IMG/VR virus record: IMGVR_UViG_3300007236_000010
Coordinates: 1 to 42,483 of that record
Direction: 5' to 3' (one strand)
Source of the DNA: a virus
DNA: 42,483 nucleotides
Shown piece by piece: positions 1 to 8,142 of this stretch. Every line of letters begins with the position of its first letter. Positions within the stretch are counted from its first letter, which is position 1. The notes beneath the pieces were generated by a model that ran no database searches, was not told the DNA's origin, and worked only from the letters and a program-made list of their open reading frames with translations. The translations under genes were made by a program, and so were the position numbers.

Positions 1-1608
1 GGGCAAAGATATGACTGTCTAAGAAAGTCTATACTTGTTCAAAGAAAAACTGATTCAAATGGAGAATATTACTATGTTTGTGAGGATGGTATTTTGTTCC
101 ATTCTATTGCTGATACAAAAGTAGTTTCAGGTGGTCAATATGATGAACATCCATGCAGACAATCTAGCCTGAATAACATTTTACCAAAGCCAGCAACTTT
201 CAACATAACAACAATATCTAGCACTAAGCCTTCTGTTACAAAAGTCAAGCGTGGAAGTGCCAAAGCACCATATCTAAAACAACTATCTGCAAATTGGGAT
301 AAATCCCTAAAGGGTGCTGTTCTAGTGTCTTGTCAATGCTGTAAAGGTAAAGGTAGAACTAGGGCTAGTATTTACAACAAAGCAAGTGTTTGTGAATGGT
401 GCAATGGAACAGGTCTAAGTTTCATCTCAGAAAAACAATTTTCAACATTGCCTGATTCTAAAAAGAATTCAGTTGTTGAAACCGATGTTGAAACTCGTCA
501 TTCTCATCCTGAGATTGCAGCACTTCAAGATGCTTTAGATATGGGTACAGTTCCAAACAGAAGTATTAGTTTCGCTGAATCTTTAGTTAGTCAATTCTTA
601 GCGAACGGAAAACTATCTTCTTCTCAGATGTATTATGTCAAGGAACTAAATACGCCTCAAGCAAGTCGTGGTGGAAATCCAAAAATTGATGCTCTAAAGA
701 AAGTCCATGAAAGTCTTACAGGTCGAGACAAAAACTTCGCAATTGATTTGATTGGTTCATGGAATAAATATGGCCGTCTTTCTGACAAGCAAATGTATTG
801 GGTTGGGGAATTAACCAAGAAAGGAATTGCGACTTCTCCTGACGTTACTAAAGTGCAAGATGGATGGGATGCAGTTGTTGAACTATTCAATCAGTTTGAA
901 GGTTCAGAAAACGGCAAACCTTTGAAACACCCAATCATCACTTTAGTTGTTGAGTCCAACACCAAAGAAGCACCAGCACCATGCGTTCCAAAATACGGAA
1001 CAAAAGGTGTTGAAACTTTCAATTCATTTCAAAGAGAATTAGTAATTCGCCCACTAAACTTCTTTGACAAAAGAACAGGAACATCCGAATCAGCAGAATT
1101 ACAGTTTACAGAAGCAGAAAGAGCATCTTCTCAGGATAGCCGTAGATTCATCCAAAATGGTGCAACCCTAGCAAGAGGTAATGTAAACCGTTTCAACGGC
1201 ACTATGACACCTTCTATGGGGCTTCCTGACGATACTTGGATAGTTCTTCAATCCCTTCGTGCAGACCCAATCGCAACTATCCGTAGATTAGGTCGAAAAA
1301 GTGGTTACTGTTGTTTCTGCAACAAGCACCTTTCAACAGATGTTTCAATGACTCATGGATATGGTGCAACCTGTGCTAAGAATGCAGGTCTGCCTTATGG
1401 TAAAAAATCAGCAGCATTGATTGAGAAAGAAATAGAGAATGAAGTAAGCCGAGTTGTTATGCAATTAGAAGGCGGTTCATGGGCTGTTGTATGCCTAGAA
1501 ACTAACTCAGTCATTATGACTTTCGACAACAAAGACCAAGCAGAAAATTGGTTGGATGAAGATACCAAAGTTGCCTTCCAAAACAAAGCAGGGGAATTAG
1601 TAGAATGA
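1..1608 (+). CDS. Zinc-binding viral protein with C-terminal DUF6011-like domain (5' partial)
   Basis: The frame is open from base 1, so the real start lies left of the window; the first internal start-like codon (TTG at 94) cuts into good protein sequence. In the visible 535 residues there are three parts. A DnaJ-like zinc ribbon comes first (CQCCKGKG, then CEWCNGTG, at about 310-415). Two similar segments follow in the middle, FAESLVSQF..LSSSQMYYVKEL and LIGSWNKYG..LSDKQMYWVGEL. A C-terminal treble-clef-like motif (YCCFCNKHL...GYGATCAKNAG) resembles DUF6011. Proteins of this build are common in tailed viruses, usually near replication or structural genes, but their role is not known. The next gene starts inside its stop codon (ATGA), so the two are co-translated. 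A palindrome copy lies at 948-961. Domain calls are from motif memory only. Confidence 0.75.
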   Translation, partial: GQRYDCLRKSILVQRKTDSNGEYYYVCEDGILFHSIADTKVVSGGQYDEHPCRQSSLNNILPKPATFNITTISSTKPSVTKVKRGSAKAPYLKQLSANWDKSLKGAVLVSCQCCKGKGRTRASIYNKASVCEWCNGTGLSFISEKQFSTLPDSKKNSVVETDVETRHSHPEIAALQDALDMGTVPNRSISFAESLVSQFLANGKLSSSQMYYVKELNTPQASRGGNPKIDALKKVHESLTGRDKNFAIDLIGSWNKYGRLSDKQMYWVGELTKKGIATSPDVTKVQDGWDAVVELFNQFEGSENGKPLKHPIITLVVESNTKEAPAPCVPKYGTKGVETFNSFQRELVIRPLNFFDKRTGTSESAELQFTEAERASSQDSRRFIQNGATLARGNVNRFNGTMTPSMGLPDDTWIVLQSLRADPIATIRRLGRKSGYCCFCNKHLSTDVSMTHGYGATCAKNAGLPYGKKSAALIEKEIENEVSRVVMQLEGGSWAVVCLETNSVIMTFDNKDQAENWLDEDTKVAFQNKAGELVE

Positions 1609-1823
1609 AAGTAACAAACTCACAAAGCGTATGCGTGGATTGTGGTCTATCCTCTATCTCCATTGGGGATGACCAACCACGCTGCCAATGTGAGTTCTGT
1701 ATGCTATGCTCTAGGCCAATAAAATGGAATGGACAAAATTGGATTCATGTGGAATCCAAAACAGCAGTTTGGGTTTGGTCAAATCCAACTGCAATTGTGA
1801 ATTGTGTAGATGCTCAGGCTTGA
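1605..1823 (+). CDS. Small cysteine-rich, probably zinc-binding protein
   Basis: A 72-residue protein whose ATG overlaps the previous stop as ATGA, implying coupled translation. It carries CVDCG, a CQCEFC cluster and CSRP, giving enough paired cysteines for one or two zinc knuckles. The tryptophan-rich C-terminal half (WNGQNWIHV...VWVWSN) could pack against them. I do not recognise the family. Being in one operon with a larger zinc protein suggests a shared, probably nucleic-acid-related job, but that is inference. Confidence 0.65.
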   Translation: MKVTNSQSVCVDCGLSSISIGDDQPRCQCEFCMLCSRPIKWNGQNWIHVESKTAVWVWSNPTAIVNCVDAQA

Positions 1824-1882
1824 ATCCGTCATCTACATTTTACAATTCACAAAAATATTTTCTCTGACATCTCAGATATACC

Positions 1883-1896
1883 TGTTGACATCAACA
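1883..1896. repeat. Dispersed palindrome copy, intergenic (TGTTGACATCAACA)
   Basis: A perfect copy of the 14-bp palindrome, lying between a TATA-like stretch (CAGATATACC, 1873-1882) and the start of the next gene. It is one of four copies outside genes. Here it could sit in the promoter of the gene at 1928. A second intergenic copy just past that gene (2238) is also preceded by ATATAC. Confidence 0.85.
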
Positions 1897-1927
1897 GTAA
1901 TTAACCGTAATTTCTCCTTCGATGATT

Positions 1928-2212
1928 ATGGGAAACCGAGCGTTCAGTTTAGCAACAGGAAACAACTTAGTTTTTGCATCAACAACTAACCTACTTTCCA
2001 TAGCAGGTAATACAACAGGTGGAACAGTAACATTAGCACTTTACAATGGTAAAGTTGTAGGTGATATTGCAGCCGCAAATCTTGTTCATACTTTCACTTT
2101 GGCTGCTGGTGCAGTTACATATGGTTTTGAGGGTATTTTATTCCCTGCTGGAATTGTTGCAGTTTTGACTTTGAATGGTGGAACTGCTGATATTCTTTTG
2201 GAACACGATTGA
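1928..2212 (+). CDS. Small beta-rich protein, candidate minor virion (decoration or fibre) protein
   Basis: A 94-residue protein starting MGNRAFSLATGN, rich in Thr, Gly, Ala, Val and Leu in alternating patterns typical of beta-sandwich virion proteins. It has no signal peptide and no cysteines. ATG 1928 is preferred over ATG 1922 because a TATA-like TAATTAAC (1897-1904) is centred 28 nt before it, the spacing seen for other leaderless genes here; no ribosome binding site is present. It is a single-gene unit convergent with the terminase gene. The family is not recognised; the structural role is a guess from composition. Confidence 0.6.
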   Translation: MGNRAFSLATGNNLVFASTTNLLSIAGNTTGGTVTLALYNGKVVGDIAAANLVHTFTLAAGAVTYGFEGILFPAGIVAVLTLNGGTADILLEHD

Positions 2213-2489
2213 GATTCAATTTGCATAGTTCATATACTGTTGAGTTCAACATGGTCGAAAAAGCACTCAACATCTTTTTTTCAGATTTTTACAAATCTAA
2301 ATATTCTGTATTTCTGACTATTTTTTTCTAAATTTGATTTATTCTGCAACCTGCTAGGGGTCAAAACCCTTATTTTCCGATATTTGCCTATTTAGAGCCA
2401 ATCTGACGGCCTCTTTTGTGTTTTAGGACTCTACCTACCAGCGACCCCAAAAAACGGTCAGAAACGCTTCTATTGATATTTGTAAGATT
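2213..2489. other. Convergent intergenic region with terminators and a palindrome copy
   Basis: No gene is seen. On the + strand, T-runs at 2275-2281 and 2321-2327 can end transcripts of the 1928 gene, with a short hairpin AGATTT/AAATCT (2283-2298) between them. On the - strand, the T6 complementary to 2449-2454 lies about 40 nt past the terminase stop. A perfect palindrome copy sits at 2238-2251. The stretch is very AT-rich up to about 2345. Confidence 0.6.
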
Positions 2490-4007
2490 TTAGTCTCCAA
2501 ACACGCCAATTTGGGGCATTCCACTATCTTCATCGAATCCAATTGCTAGTCTTGCATACAATAAAGCATGAAATGCGTGGTCATCTCCATCTCTACCAAA
2601 TTTAGTTTTATTTTGAGCATGAGTTGGTCGCATATTTTGTTCATCTTGTTCTGCTGATGAATTCAAAGAAGTCCATTCGTGTAAAACCCATTCCAAATCT
2701 GTTGTTTTGTATGGTAGAGAAATTTCTTTATTTTTGATTGCTTCAATTGTTGATTCGATGTAAGTTGTTCTATCTACAACAGCCATGTAAATTAGGTTTC
2801 TATTGTTGTCTCTTTTCTTGTATTGAAATGGAGTCAATGGCCGACTAGAATAATAACACGATTTTACCATATCTCCGTACTCTCTTTGGAGTTCTTTTAC
2901 CTGTCTTGCCCCATACCCTATATCGCATACAACTTGTACGCAATTATAGCGTTCTATGAGATTCTTAATTTCTTCAACTTCATCGTTTTGATAGTCAGCC
3001 CTTGAATCTAATTTTAGAGCATTTACAATTTCACCATTTTTTCTCATAATCACAACTGTTGTTTGATTTCCCCAATCAACACCCATCACAGTTTCTTCCG
3101 GTGCATCTACAAATCTCAAAATCTTCCTGTTGGTGTCAACAGCCTTCAATGCTTCATCAAAAGTCAACGGTTTTGTCGAACCAGCGAAAAATTCTCCAAG
3201 AACTTCATTCGCATATCTTCTTGGAGTGTAAGTTGCTTTTTTCATTTTGATATCTTCATCAGTAATTTCAGGATGCATCTTTTGACTGATATGATATCCG
3301 ATAATTCCTTCTTCTGAATTTCCATGAATCCATTCTTCTCCGTTCCATTCTCCTTTGGTAGTTTTCTCCCATAATTTCCAAAAGTCTGAACCCTGTTCTC
3401 TAGCAGTTCCACTAACAAGAACCCACTTGTATTCTGATAGTGCTAACATCTCAACCAACATAGGTAAAACATCTGCACCCGAATCCTGATATTCGTCAAT
3501 ACATACCATGTCTGCTTCGATACCCAATAGACCATGTGCATCACCCCAATTTGAGTAAGCATATAGGTGATTCAAAGACCTTGCACCAACATCAAAAGTT
3601 TGGTGGCTAACTGACTGTTTGATTCTTGGTTTCATCAGGCATCCACCATTGATAGATGACATCAAAGCACCATTGAATCTTTCATCAACAAATCTACTAA
3701 CTTGTGGTTGTCTTGGTGCTGTGTAAACTGCATTGAAATATGGTATGTTCAGAAGGCCATACATTAGTAGATTACAGATGGTTTCAGTTTTCTCAACTTT
3801 TCTACTACATTTGAGAACAACCATTTTTGTTTTTGAAGATTTATTGCTTGGTTGAAAATGCCGATAGACATCTATCAAATATGGTCTTTCGTGAAGGCTA
3901 AATGGCTGACCATTTATTGTTCTAAAATACTGACTCCATCTATCAGGATAAATTGCGATTTCTCTTGCTTGTGTTGCTGTTAATTTAGCAGTAATACTAT
4001 CGCTCAC
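2490..4007 (-). CDS. terL: Terminase large subunit (DNA-packaging ATPase/nuclease)
   Basis: The packaging motor ATPase that drives DNA into procapsids and cuts it. In 505 residues the ATPase domain shows a Walker A-like KCSRKVEKTET (about 66-76), Walker B MVCIDE (167-172) and coupling motif SGTA (199-202). The C-terminal RNase H-like nuclease shows GVDWG (D311), VVCDIG (D362) and GDDHAFH (D475/D476/H477). The Walker A lacks its usual glycine before Lys-Thr (Glu instead), an oddity to verify. The start is GTG 4007, 28 nt from the centre of a TATA-like element at 4032-4039, so the mRNA is probably leaderless. It runs opposite to the head genes and no small subunit is recognised nearby. Confidence 0.9.
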   Translation of the reverse strand: MSDSITAKLTATQAREIAIYPDRWSQYFRTINGQPFSLHERPYLIDVYRHFQPSNKSSKTKMVVLKCSRKVEKTETICNLLMYGLLNIPYFNAVYTAPRQPQVSRFVDERFNGALMSSINGGCLMKPRIKQSVSHQTFDVGARSLNHLYAYSNWGDAHGLLGIEADMVCIDEYQDSGADVLPMLVEMLALSEYKWVLVSGTAREQGSDFWKLWEKTTKGEWNGEEWIHGNSEEGIIGYHISQKMHPEITDEDIKMKKATYTPRRYANEVLGEFFAGSTKPLTFDEALKAVDTNRKILRFVDAPEETVMGVDWGNQTTVVIMRKNGEIVNALKLDSRADYQNDEVEEIKNLIERYNCVQVVCDIGYGARQVKELQREYGDMVKSCYYSSRPLTPFQYKKRDNNRNLIYMAVVDRTTYIESTIEAIKNKEISLPYKTTDLEWVLHEWTSLNSSAEQDEQNMRPTHAQNKTKFGRDGDDHAFHALLYARLAIGFDEDSGMPQIGVFGD

Positions 4008-4031
4008 GAATACTGCTGATATTTTGAGGGT

Positions 4032-4039
4032 CTATATGG
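4032..4039 (-). promoter_or_regulatory. TATA-like element of the terminase gene
   Basis: On the minus strand this reads CCATATAG, centred about 28 nt before GTG 4007. This spacing matches archaeal TATA-to-start-site distance and implies a leaderless mRNA. Confidence 0.55.
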
Positions 4040-4055
4040 TTTCGATTTTCAAAAT

Positions 4056-4086
4056 AAAAAAAGGGGATTGCCCGAAGGCAACCCCC
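4056..4086 (-). terminator. UUCG-tetraloop hairpin plus T7, minus strand
   Basis: Read on the minus strand: a 10-bp stem GGGGGTTGCC / GGCAATCCCC (one G-U pair) closed by TTCG and followed by seven T. It ends the minus-strand unit that starts near 4395. Its sequence, including the trailing TATTTTGAAA, is closely matched by the + strand terminator at 26340-26371. Confidence 0.8.
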
Positions 4087-4171
4087 TGATTTAGTTAGGT
4101 ATTTTTATTTCCTGTGTTGACTCCAATCATAAGGTGTTGGAGTGCAATTTTGTGTGCATATGCAAGCAGGT

Positions 4172-4378
4172 TCAGGCGAATGCCCGATTGTGAATATTCC
4201 ACCACAAAACCATTCTTCGTATTGCATTCAAAGTACCCCCAAGATTGTCTGTATTACCCATTCTAAGAAACAAATGTGTCCGATTAACATTTGAAGATGA
4301 GAAGCAATGAATTCTCCATTCCTTAACATCTCCTTTCGGAGTGGTTTGTTCCATATCGCTCGTACTGCATTTCCCCAC
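4172..4378 (-). CDS. Small unknown protein in an isolated minus-strand unit (reading frame uncertain)
   Basis: This unit has its own promoter (4409-4426) and terminator (4056-4086), so something is expressed here. Two frames compete. This 68-residue frame starts at GTG 4378 (or ATG 4354) and has a plausible composition (WRIHCFSSSNVNRTHLFLRM..., then RRMVLWWNIHN). The alternative, 4228-4395, is 55 residues from ATG 4395, placed exactly where the promoter predicts a leaderless start (MSTLRMWGNAVRAIW...). A frameshift joining them, or a non-coding RNA, cannot be excluded. No family is recognised. Confidence 0.35.
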   Translation of the reverse strand: MGKCSTSDMEQTTPKGDVKEWRIHCFSSSNVNRTHLFLRMGNTDNLGGTLNAIRRMVLWWNIHNRAFA

Positions 4379-4408
4379 ATTCTAAGTGTTGACATGAGCC
4401 TTCGGGTG

Positions 4409-4443
4409 TGGTTTCCCTATATCAATGATTTCATATCTGACTA
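4409..4443 (-). promoter_or_regulatory. Second-family promoter, minus strand (ATTGATATAGGGAAACC)
   Basis: On the minus strand, ATTGATATAGGGAAACC occupies 4426-4410 and is centred 27 nt before ATG 4395, with GGCTCAT reaching that ATG. About 8 nt upstream lies TAGTCAGATA (4443-4434), also found upstream of the related promoter at 25707. Both are copies of the five-member ATTGATAWRGGGAA family. Confidence 0.6.
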
Positions 4444-4552
4444 TAATTTTAGACTAATTTAGAAGTATTCTTCAAAATCTATCAAAACTTACTCTTTCTG
4501 ACGATACTCTAAAGAGCCTCGATAAAACAGACTTTGAATTAAGGCGACTAGT

Positions 4553-4996
4553 ATGGCTAAAACTACTGCTTCAATTCAACCCCCAACACGCCCCAAAAAG
4601 CCAATTACATTCAATGATATTTTACTCATAGTTCTAGGTGTTCCACTAATCTTAGCATGGTTGTTTTTCGCCTGTTATGTTATCTATTCAGGAATCCAAG
4701 ATGATACGGGTTTAATCCAAGACAATCTTGATTTCTATGTTGCACTAATCGCAATTGTTGGTTCACCAGCATTGTTGTTTATGAATTCCGTTTTGGAATC
4801 ATGGAAAAGTGAACAAGCAGCAGAACTTTCTGCTTTACCGTCCCGTCTTGAATCTGAAATGAAAAGTGCAGAAGCATTCCTTGCTCACGTCAAGGAAATG
4901 GAGAATGCTCATATCCAACATGAGATACAACAAGCAGCCCTAAGACAAAAGCACGAATTAGACATGGATGAGTTCAATACAAAAAAGAAAAATTAA
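4553..4996 (+). CDS. Two-span membrane protein with cytoplasmic coiled-coil tail
   Basis: A 147-residue protein with two hydrophobic spans, about residues 23-49 (ILLIVLGVPLILAWLFFACYV) and 61-82 (FYVALIAIVGSPALLFM). A charged helical tail follows (EQAAELSALPSRLESEMKSAEAF...). A TATA-like CGATAAAACA centred near 4524 lies 29 nt before ATG 4553, so it is probably first in a leaderless three-gene unit. Size, topology and position just before the portal gene fit a holin-like or other membrane-active viral protein; no family is recognised. Confidence 0.65.
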   Translation: MAKTTASIQPPTRPKKPITFNDILLIVLGVPLILAWLFFACYVIYSGIQDDTGLIQDNLDFYVALIAIVGSPALLFMNSVLESWKSEQAAELSALPSRLESEMKSAEAFLAHVKEMENAHIQHEIQQAALRQKHELDMDEFNTKKKN

Positions 4997-5006
4997 GGTG
5001 AAGTAA

Positions 5007-5336
5007 ATGCAAATATATGGAGTAGATTTAGAATTATGGATTGCTGTTTTAGCAGCAGTTCTTGGACTGACAGTATGGGGATTGAAAAAGTATCAGAAAA
5101 TTATGGCTGATGGTAAAGTAAGTCTTGACGAAGTAATTGAAACTTTAACAGAAAGTGAAAGTAAGATTGATGATGTTGTAGATGCAGTTGAAGATTTAAC
5201 TGCTGCTATGGATGCTAAAAAGAAAGCAGAATTAGTAGAACTGTGCAAAGAAAAAGGACTCCCAACATCAGGAACAAAAGCAGATTTGATATCACGCCTT
5301 TCTGAGTCTGTTGAAGCCAACACCGAAGAAGAGTGA
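5007..5336 (+). CDS. Membrane-anchored SAP-domain protein
   Basis: A 109-residue protein with an N-terminal membrane span (about residues 7-24, LWIAVLAAVLGLTVWGL), a short acidic helical linker and a C-terminal SAP motif (KKAELVELCKEKGLPTSGTKADLISRL, about 71-98). SAP motifs are helix-extended-helix DNA-binding units. A membrane-tethered one could hold viral or host DNA at the membrane, or simply be a helical adaptor. The ribosome binding site is AGGTGA 5 nt upstream. A palindrome copy (5309-5322) lies in its 3' end. A second SAP protein is encoded at 13475. Confidence 0.7.
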   Translation: MQIYGVDLELWIAVLAAVLGLTVWGLKKYQKIMADGKVSLDEVIETLTESESKIDDVVDAVEDLTAAMDAKKKAELVELCKEKGLPTSGTKADLISRLSESVEANTEEE

Positions 5337-5342
5337 TTCTAA

Positions 5343-5585
5343 ATGTCAGAAGAACTCGATTTTATCAAAGAATCTTTGATTCAAATTAGAGAAGATATGA
5401 CAGTTTTGAAAGACAACCACCTTGCTCATGTCGAAAAAGATATGAATAAATTAAAAACTGATGTCGCTGTAATCAAAACTAGATTATCTCCGATTGAAAA
5501 GTTTGTCGAAATGTGGACTCAAAAGATGGCTTTAATTTTCTTCGCTGCTGTCTCAGCAAGCGTTGGAATACCAATGGTTCTTTGA
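5343..5585 (+). CDS. Coiled-coil protein with C-terminal membrane span (XhlA-like)
   Basis: An 80-residue protein with a heptad-patterned helix (about 1-58) and one C-terminal hydrophobic span (ALIFFAAVSASVGIPMVL, 63-80). This architecture matches the haemolysin XhlA-type lysis accessory proteins of bacterial phages; the sequence match is not proven. It lies 6 nt after the SAP protein gene, so it is the last gene of the membrane cluster. No endolysin is recognised nearby, as may be expected for an archaeal host. Confidence 0.6.
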   Translation: MSEELDFIKESLIQIREDMTVLKDNHLAHVEKDMNKLKTDVAVIKTRLSPIEKFVEMWTQKMALIFFAAVSASVGIPMVL

Positions 5586-5711
5586 GATAAATGACTCTTG
5601 AAACCTGTTGCTGGTTGATACTTTTTTTCATGTTCTCAATAATTTCGTTAGATACCAATAAACTAGGTTAGAGCCGTCATGGTGAAAAACCGGAACACAA
5701 CCCATTAACTT
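5586..5711 (+). terminator. Oligo-T terminator and leader before the portal gene
   Basis: Seven T at 5622-5628 follow the membrane cluster, without a strong hairpin, consistent with an archaeal oligo-T terminator. Further on, TCATGGTGAAAA near 5677-5688 is the only TATA-like or GGTG-containing stretch at the right distance from ATG 5712. It is a weak match to the class I promoters. Confidence 0.45.
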
Positions 5712-8135
5712 ATGGCCGAGCGTCAGCGAAGTATCATTGACAGGCTTTTGAGAAGAAGGGCTGACCCTTCTGATACTCAAAAGATGTCAGATTTAATCAA
5801 TGGTAATATGGGAAATGATGGAGTTTCTTGGGATGGAAAAACTCTTGCATCCCTGTCAAAAATAGGATTAGCAACAACTGCTGGCCGTCAATCTGCATCA
5901 GGTGCAGATACACAAGTTTCATACAATCTTCTCAGACAAATTTCTCTTAAATCGGAAGTCGTAAATGCAATCTTGAGAAGATGTGTTGATGATACTCTTG
6001 CGAATGGATATGAATTTGTTTTAGCAGATGGAAAAGATGAGGGAAGTCAAGAACAATTAGACAAGTTGCGAAAGTTCTTCAAAAACCCAAATCCTGACGA
6101 TATGGGAGATGAATGGTTAGAGTCTCTTCTGTTCGATTTAATCCTCTTCGGGGATGCCTATTTAGAACTCGATGGAAGTGCCGACAAATCATCTGCAAAT
6201 GGTGAAAATTGGTCATATGGTGGAGACTTGTTGGCTGTGTGGACTATTCCATCAGAAACCATGAAACTCGTTCCAGCAAATCAAACTCCAAAGCCACCAA
6301 AAATGGCGTACATTCAAACGATTGACAAAGTGGTTAGAAAGTTCGATGCAAATAAGGTAATTCACATTGCTAAGTTTAAGCAAGGTAGAGGATATGGTTC
6401 AAGTCCATTAATTCCTTTAATGGAGATAATAGCAGGTCAATTAAATCTATCAAATTATTTGAATATGCTTTACACAGGAACTTTACCAAAAACCATTCTA
6501 AATGTTGGAGATATTTCTAACAGCGAAATGAAATCTATGTTAGGTCTTATCGAGCAACAATTATCAGGTGGAAAATCACCATTTGGACTTATCGCAATCA
6601 ACGGTGGAACAGGATTCAATATGCACCGATTAATTGATTCAACAAGAGAAGGGGCACAGTTAGATTTGTTGTATTATTACCGTGAAGAAATCTGTGCTGT
6701 TTTTGGTATTCCACCAATGAAACTTGGCTGGGTTCAGACAGGTAAATTAGCAAATCCTGAGCAACAACTTGATGCTTGGTATGATGTTATCGAATCTTAT
6801 CATGCGAGGATATCTTCTATGATGAATAATCGAATACTTCCATTGCTTGGAATTACAGATTGGAAATTCAAGTTTGTAACTATCAGACCTTCAAGAGAAA
6901 CAGAAAGAGCCGAGACATTGAAAGCACAGGCATCTGCTGTGGCAACATTAAGACAAGAAGCAGCAATTACAATCAATGAAGCAAGAGAAATGTTAGGTTT
7001 CCCTGTAATCAAAAATGAACAAGCAGATGACCCATTTTTCATTAGTCCAAAACTTTCAATCAACACTCCAAAAAATGCTGATGCAGAATCCAATACAGAT
7101 TCAGAATCAGATGTTGGTTTAGATGATTTATTTCCAAATCCAATGGAACAAGAAGATGAAGAAGAAATTGGTGATATGCCTAAGTTTTCTGAGCCTGAAA
7201 CTGAAATAACATATTCAACAGAAGAACTTCAAAACATGAAAAAAAAAGTTGATGATGCAAGTCGAAATCAATATGATAGAATTATCAGAACAACTACAAG
7301 AGAAACAGAAAAAAAACTTCTGAAAAATCAGGAAGAATTTGCTGACAGATTAATTGACAAATATTCTGAGAGAATAAATCCGACAGATGTTTTTGAATAC
7401 AGTCTTGGAAACGTGTTGAACCCAACATCTGATTTTGACGGTGTTCTGACAAAAGCAGTTGGTGGAGATGACTTAGTTTGGATGGTTGATTTACTCGATA
7501 GAGAATTACAAGAATTACTTGACAAACAAACTATTTCAACATCAACTGCACTTACAGTTGGTTTTGATGAAACTCTTGCTACAATGGCATCTGCATCAGG
7601 TGTTGGAATATCTTTTGATTTTAGAGATGCAGAAGCAATGAGATATTGGAATGCAAGGTGGAGAGTTCCAGCATTGAGAAACACTCTTGGGGCATTCAGA
7701 AAAGAAATATTTACAGTCTTTGAATCAGCACTTGCAGATAGTAAAAATTGGCAATGGGTTCAAAGAGAAATGAGAAAAGTAATTGACCCATCAGGAAAAG
7801 CATTCCCAAGATATTATTACAACAGAATTGCTAGAACAGAAACAAGAAGAGTTGTTGAAAACTCACATCTTTCAGGATTGAAAAAATTAGGATTTTCACA
7901 AGTCCAAAGATTAGTAACTGTTGATTCTGTAACAGACCGAGATTTGTGTATTCCTTTTGAGAATGCTGTATATCCAATTGACAAATCAGGTGGGGTAATT
8001 CCAGCCCATCCAAATTGTCGCTGCACATTTACCCCATACGAAGCATCTGACGAAATTAATCCAATAGAACCTGTGGCTGATTCACAGATTTTGAAACCTG
8101 ATGTTGAGGGTGCTGAGATACTAGATTTGGAGTGA
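5712..8135 (+). CDS. Portal protein fused to a MuF-type head morphogenesis domain
   Basis: An 807-residue protein. About residues 1-450 are portal-like: the order of ...RQISLKSEVVNAILRRCVDD, a phage-portal core with LLFDLILFGDAYLE, then IHIAKF and the YREEICAVFGIPPMKLG clip/stem region, is typical. An acidic linker follows (about 470-500). The C-terminal part has the MuF signature ARTETRRVVENS ... D..VTDRDLC ... IPAHPNCRCTF (about 702-775), normally a separate minor head protein. A fusion would place MuF domains at the portal vertex in fixed copy number. It starts with ATGGCC at 5712. A palindrome copy lies at 7414-7427. Confidence 0.88.
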   Translation: MAERQRSIIDRLLRRRADPSDTQKMSDLINGNMGNDGVSWDGKTLASLSKIGLATTAGRQSASGADTQVSYNLLRQISLKSEVVNAILRRCVDDTLANGYEFVLADGKDEGSQEQLDKLRKFFKNPNPDDMGDEWLESLLFDLILFGDAYLELDGSADKSSANGENWSYGGDLLAVWTIPSETMKLVPANQTPKPPKMAYIQTIDKVVRKFDANKVIHIAKFKQGRGYGSSPLIPLMEIIAGQLNLSNYLNMLYTGTLPKTILNVGDISNSEMKSMLGLIEQQLSGGKSPFGLIAINGGTGFNMHRLIDSTREGAQLDLLYYYREEICAVFGIPPMKLGWVQTGKLANPEQQLDAWYDVIESYHARISSMMNNRILPLLGITDWKFKFVTIRPSRETERAETLKAQASAVATLRQEAAITINEAREMLGFPVIKNEQADDPFFISPKLSINTPKNADAESNTDSESDVGLDDLFPNPMEQEDEEEIGDMPKFSEPETEITYSTEELQNMKKKVDDASRNQYDRIIRTTTRETEKKLLKNQEEFADRLIDKYSERINPTDVFEYSLGNVLNPTSDFDGVLTKAVGGDDLVWMVDLLDRELQELLDKQTISTSTALTVGFDETLATMASASGVGISFDFRDAEAMRYWNARWRVPALRNTLGAFRKEIFTVFESALADSKNWQWVQREMRKVIDPSGKAFPRYYYNRIARTETRRVVENSHLSGLKKLGFSQVQRLVTVDSVTDRDLCIPFENAVYPIDKSGGVIPAHPNCRCTFTPYEASDEINPIEPVADSQILKPDVEGAEILDLE

Positions 8136-8142
8136 ATAAAAT

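Noticed and set aside
4115-4128. Possible palindrome copy TGTTGACTCCAATC
   Set aside because: The left arm fits but the right arm has two mismatches, so it was left out of the count.
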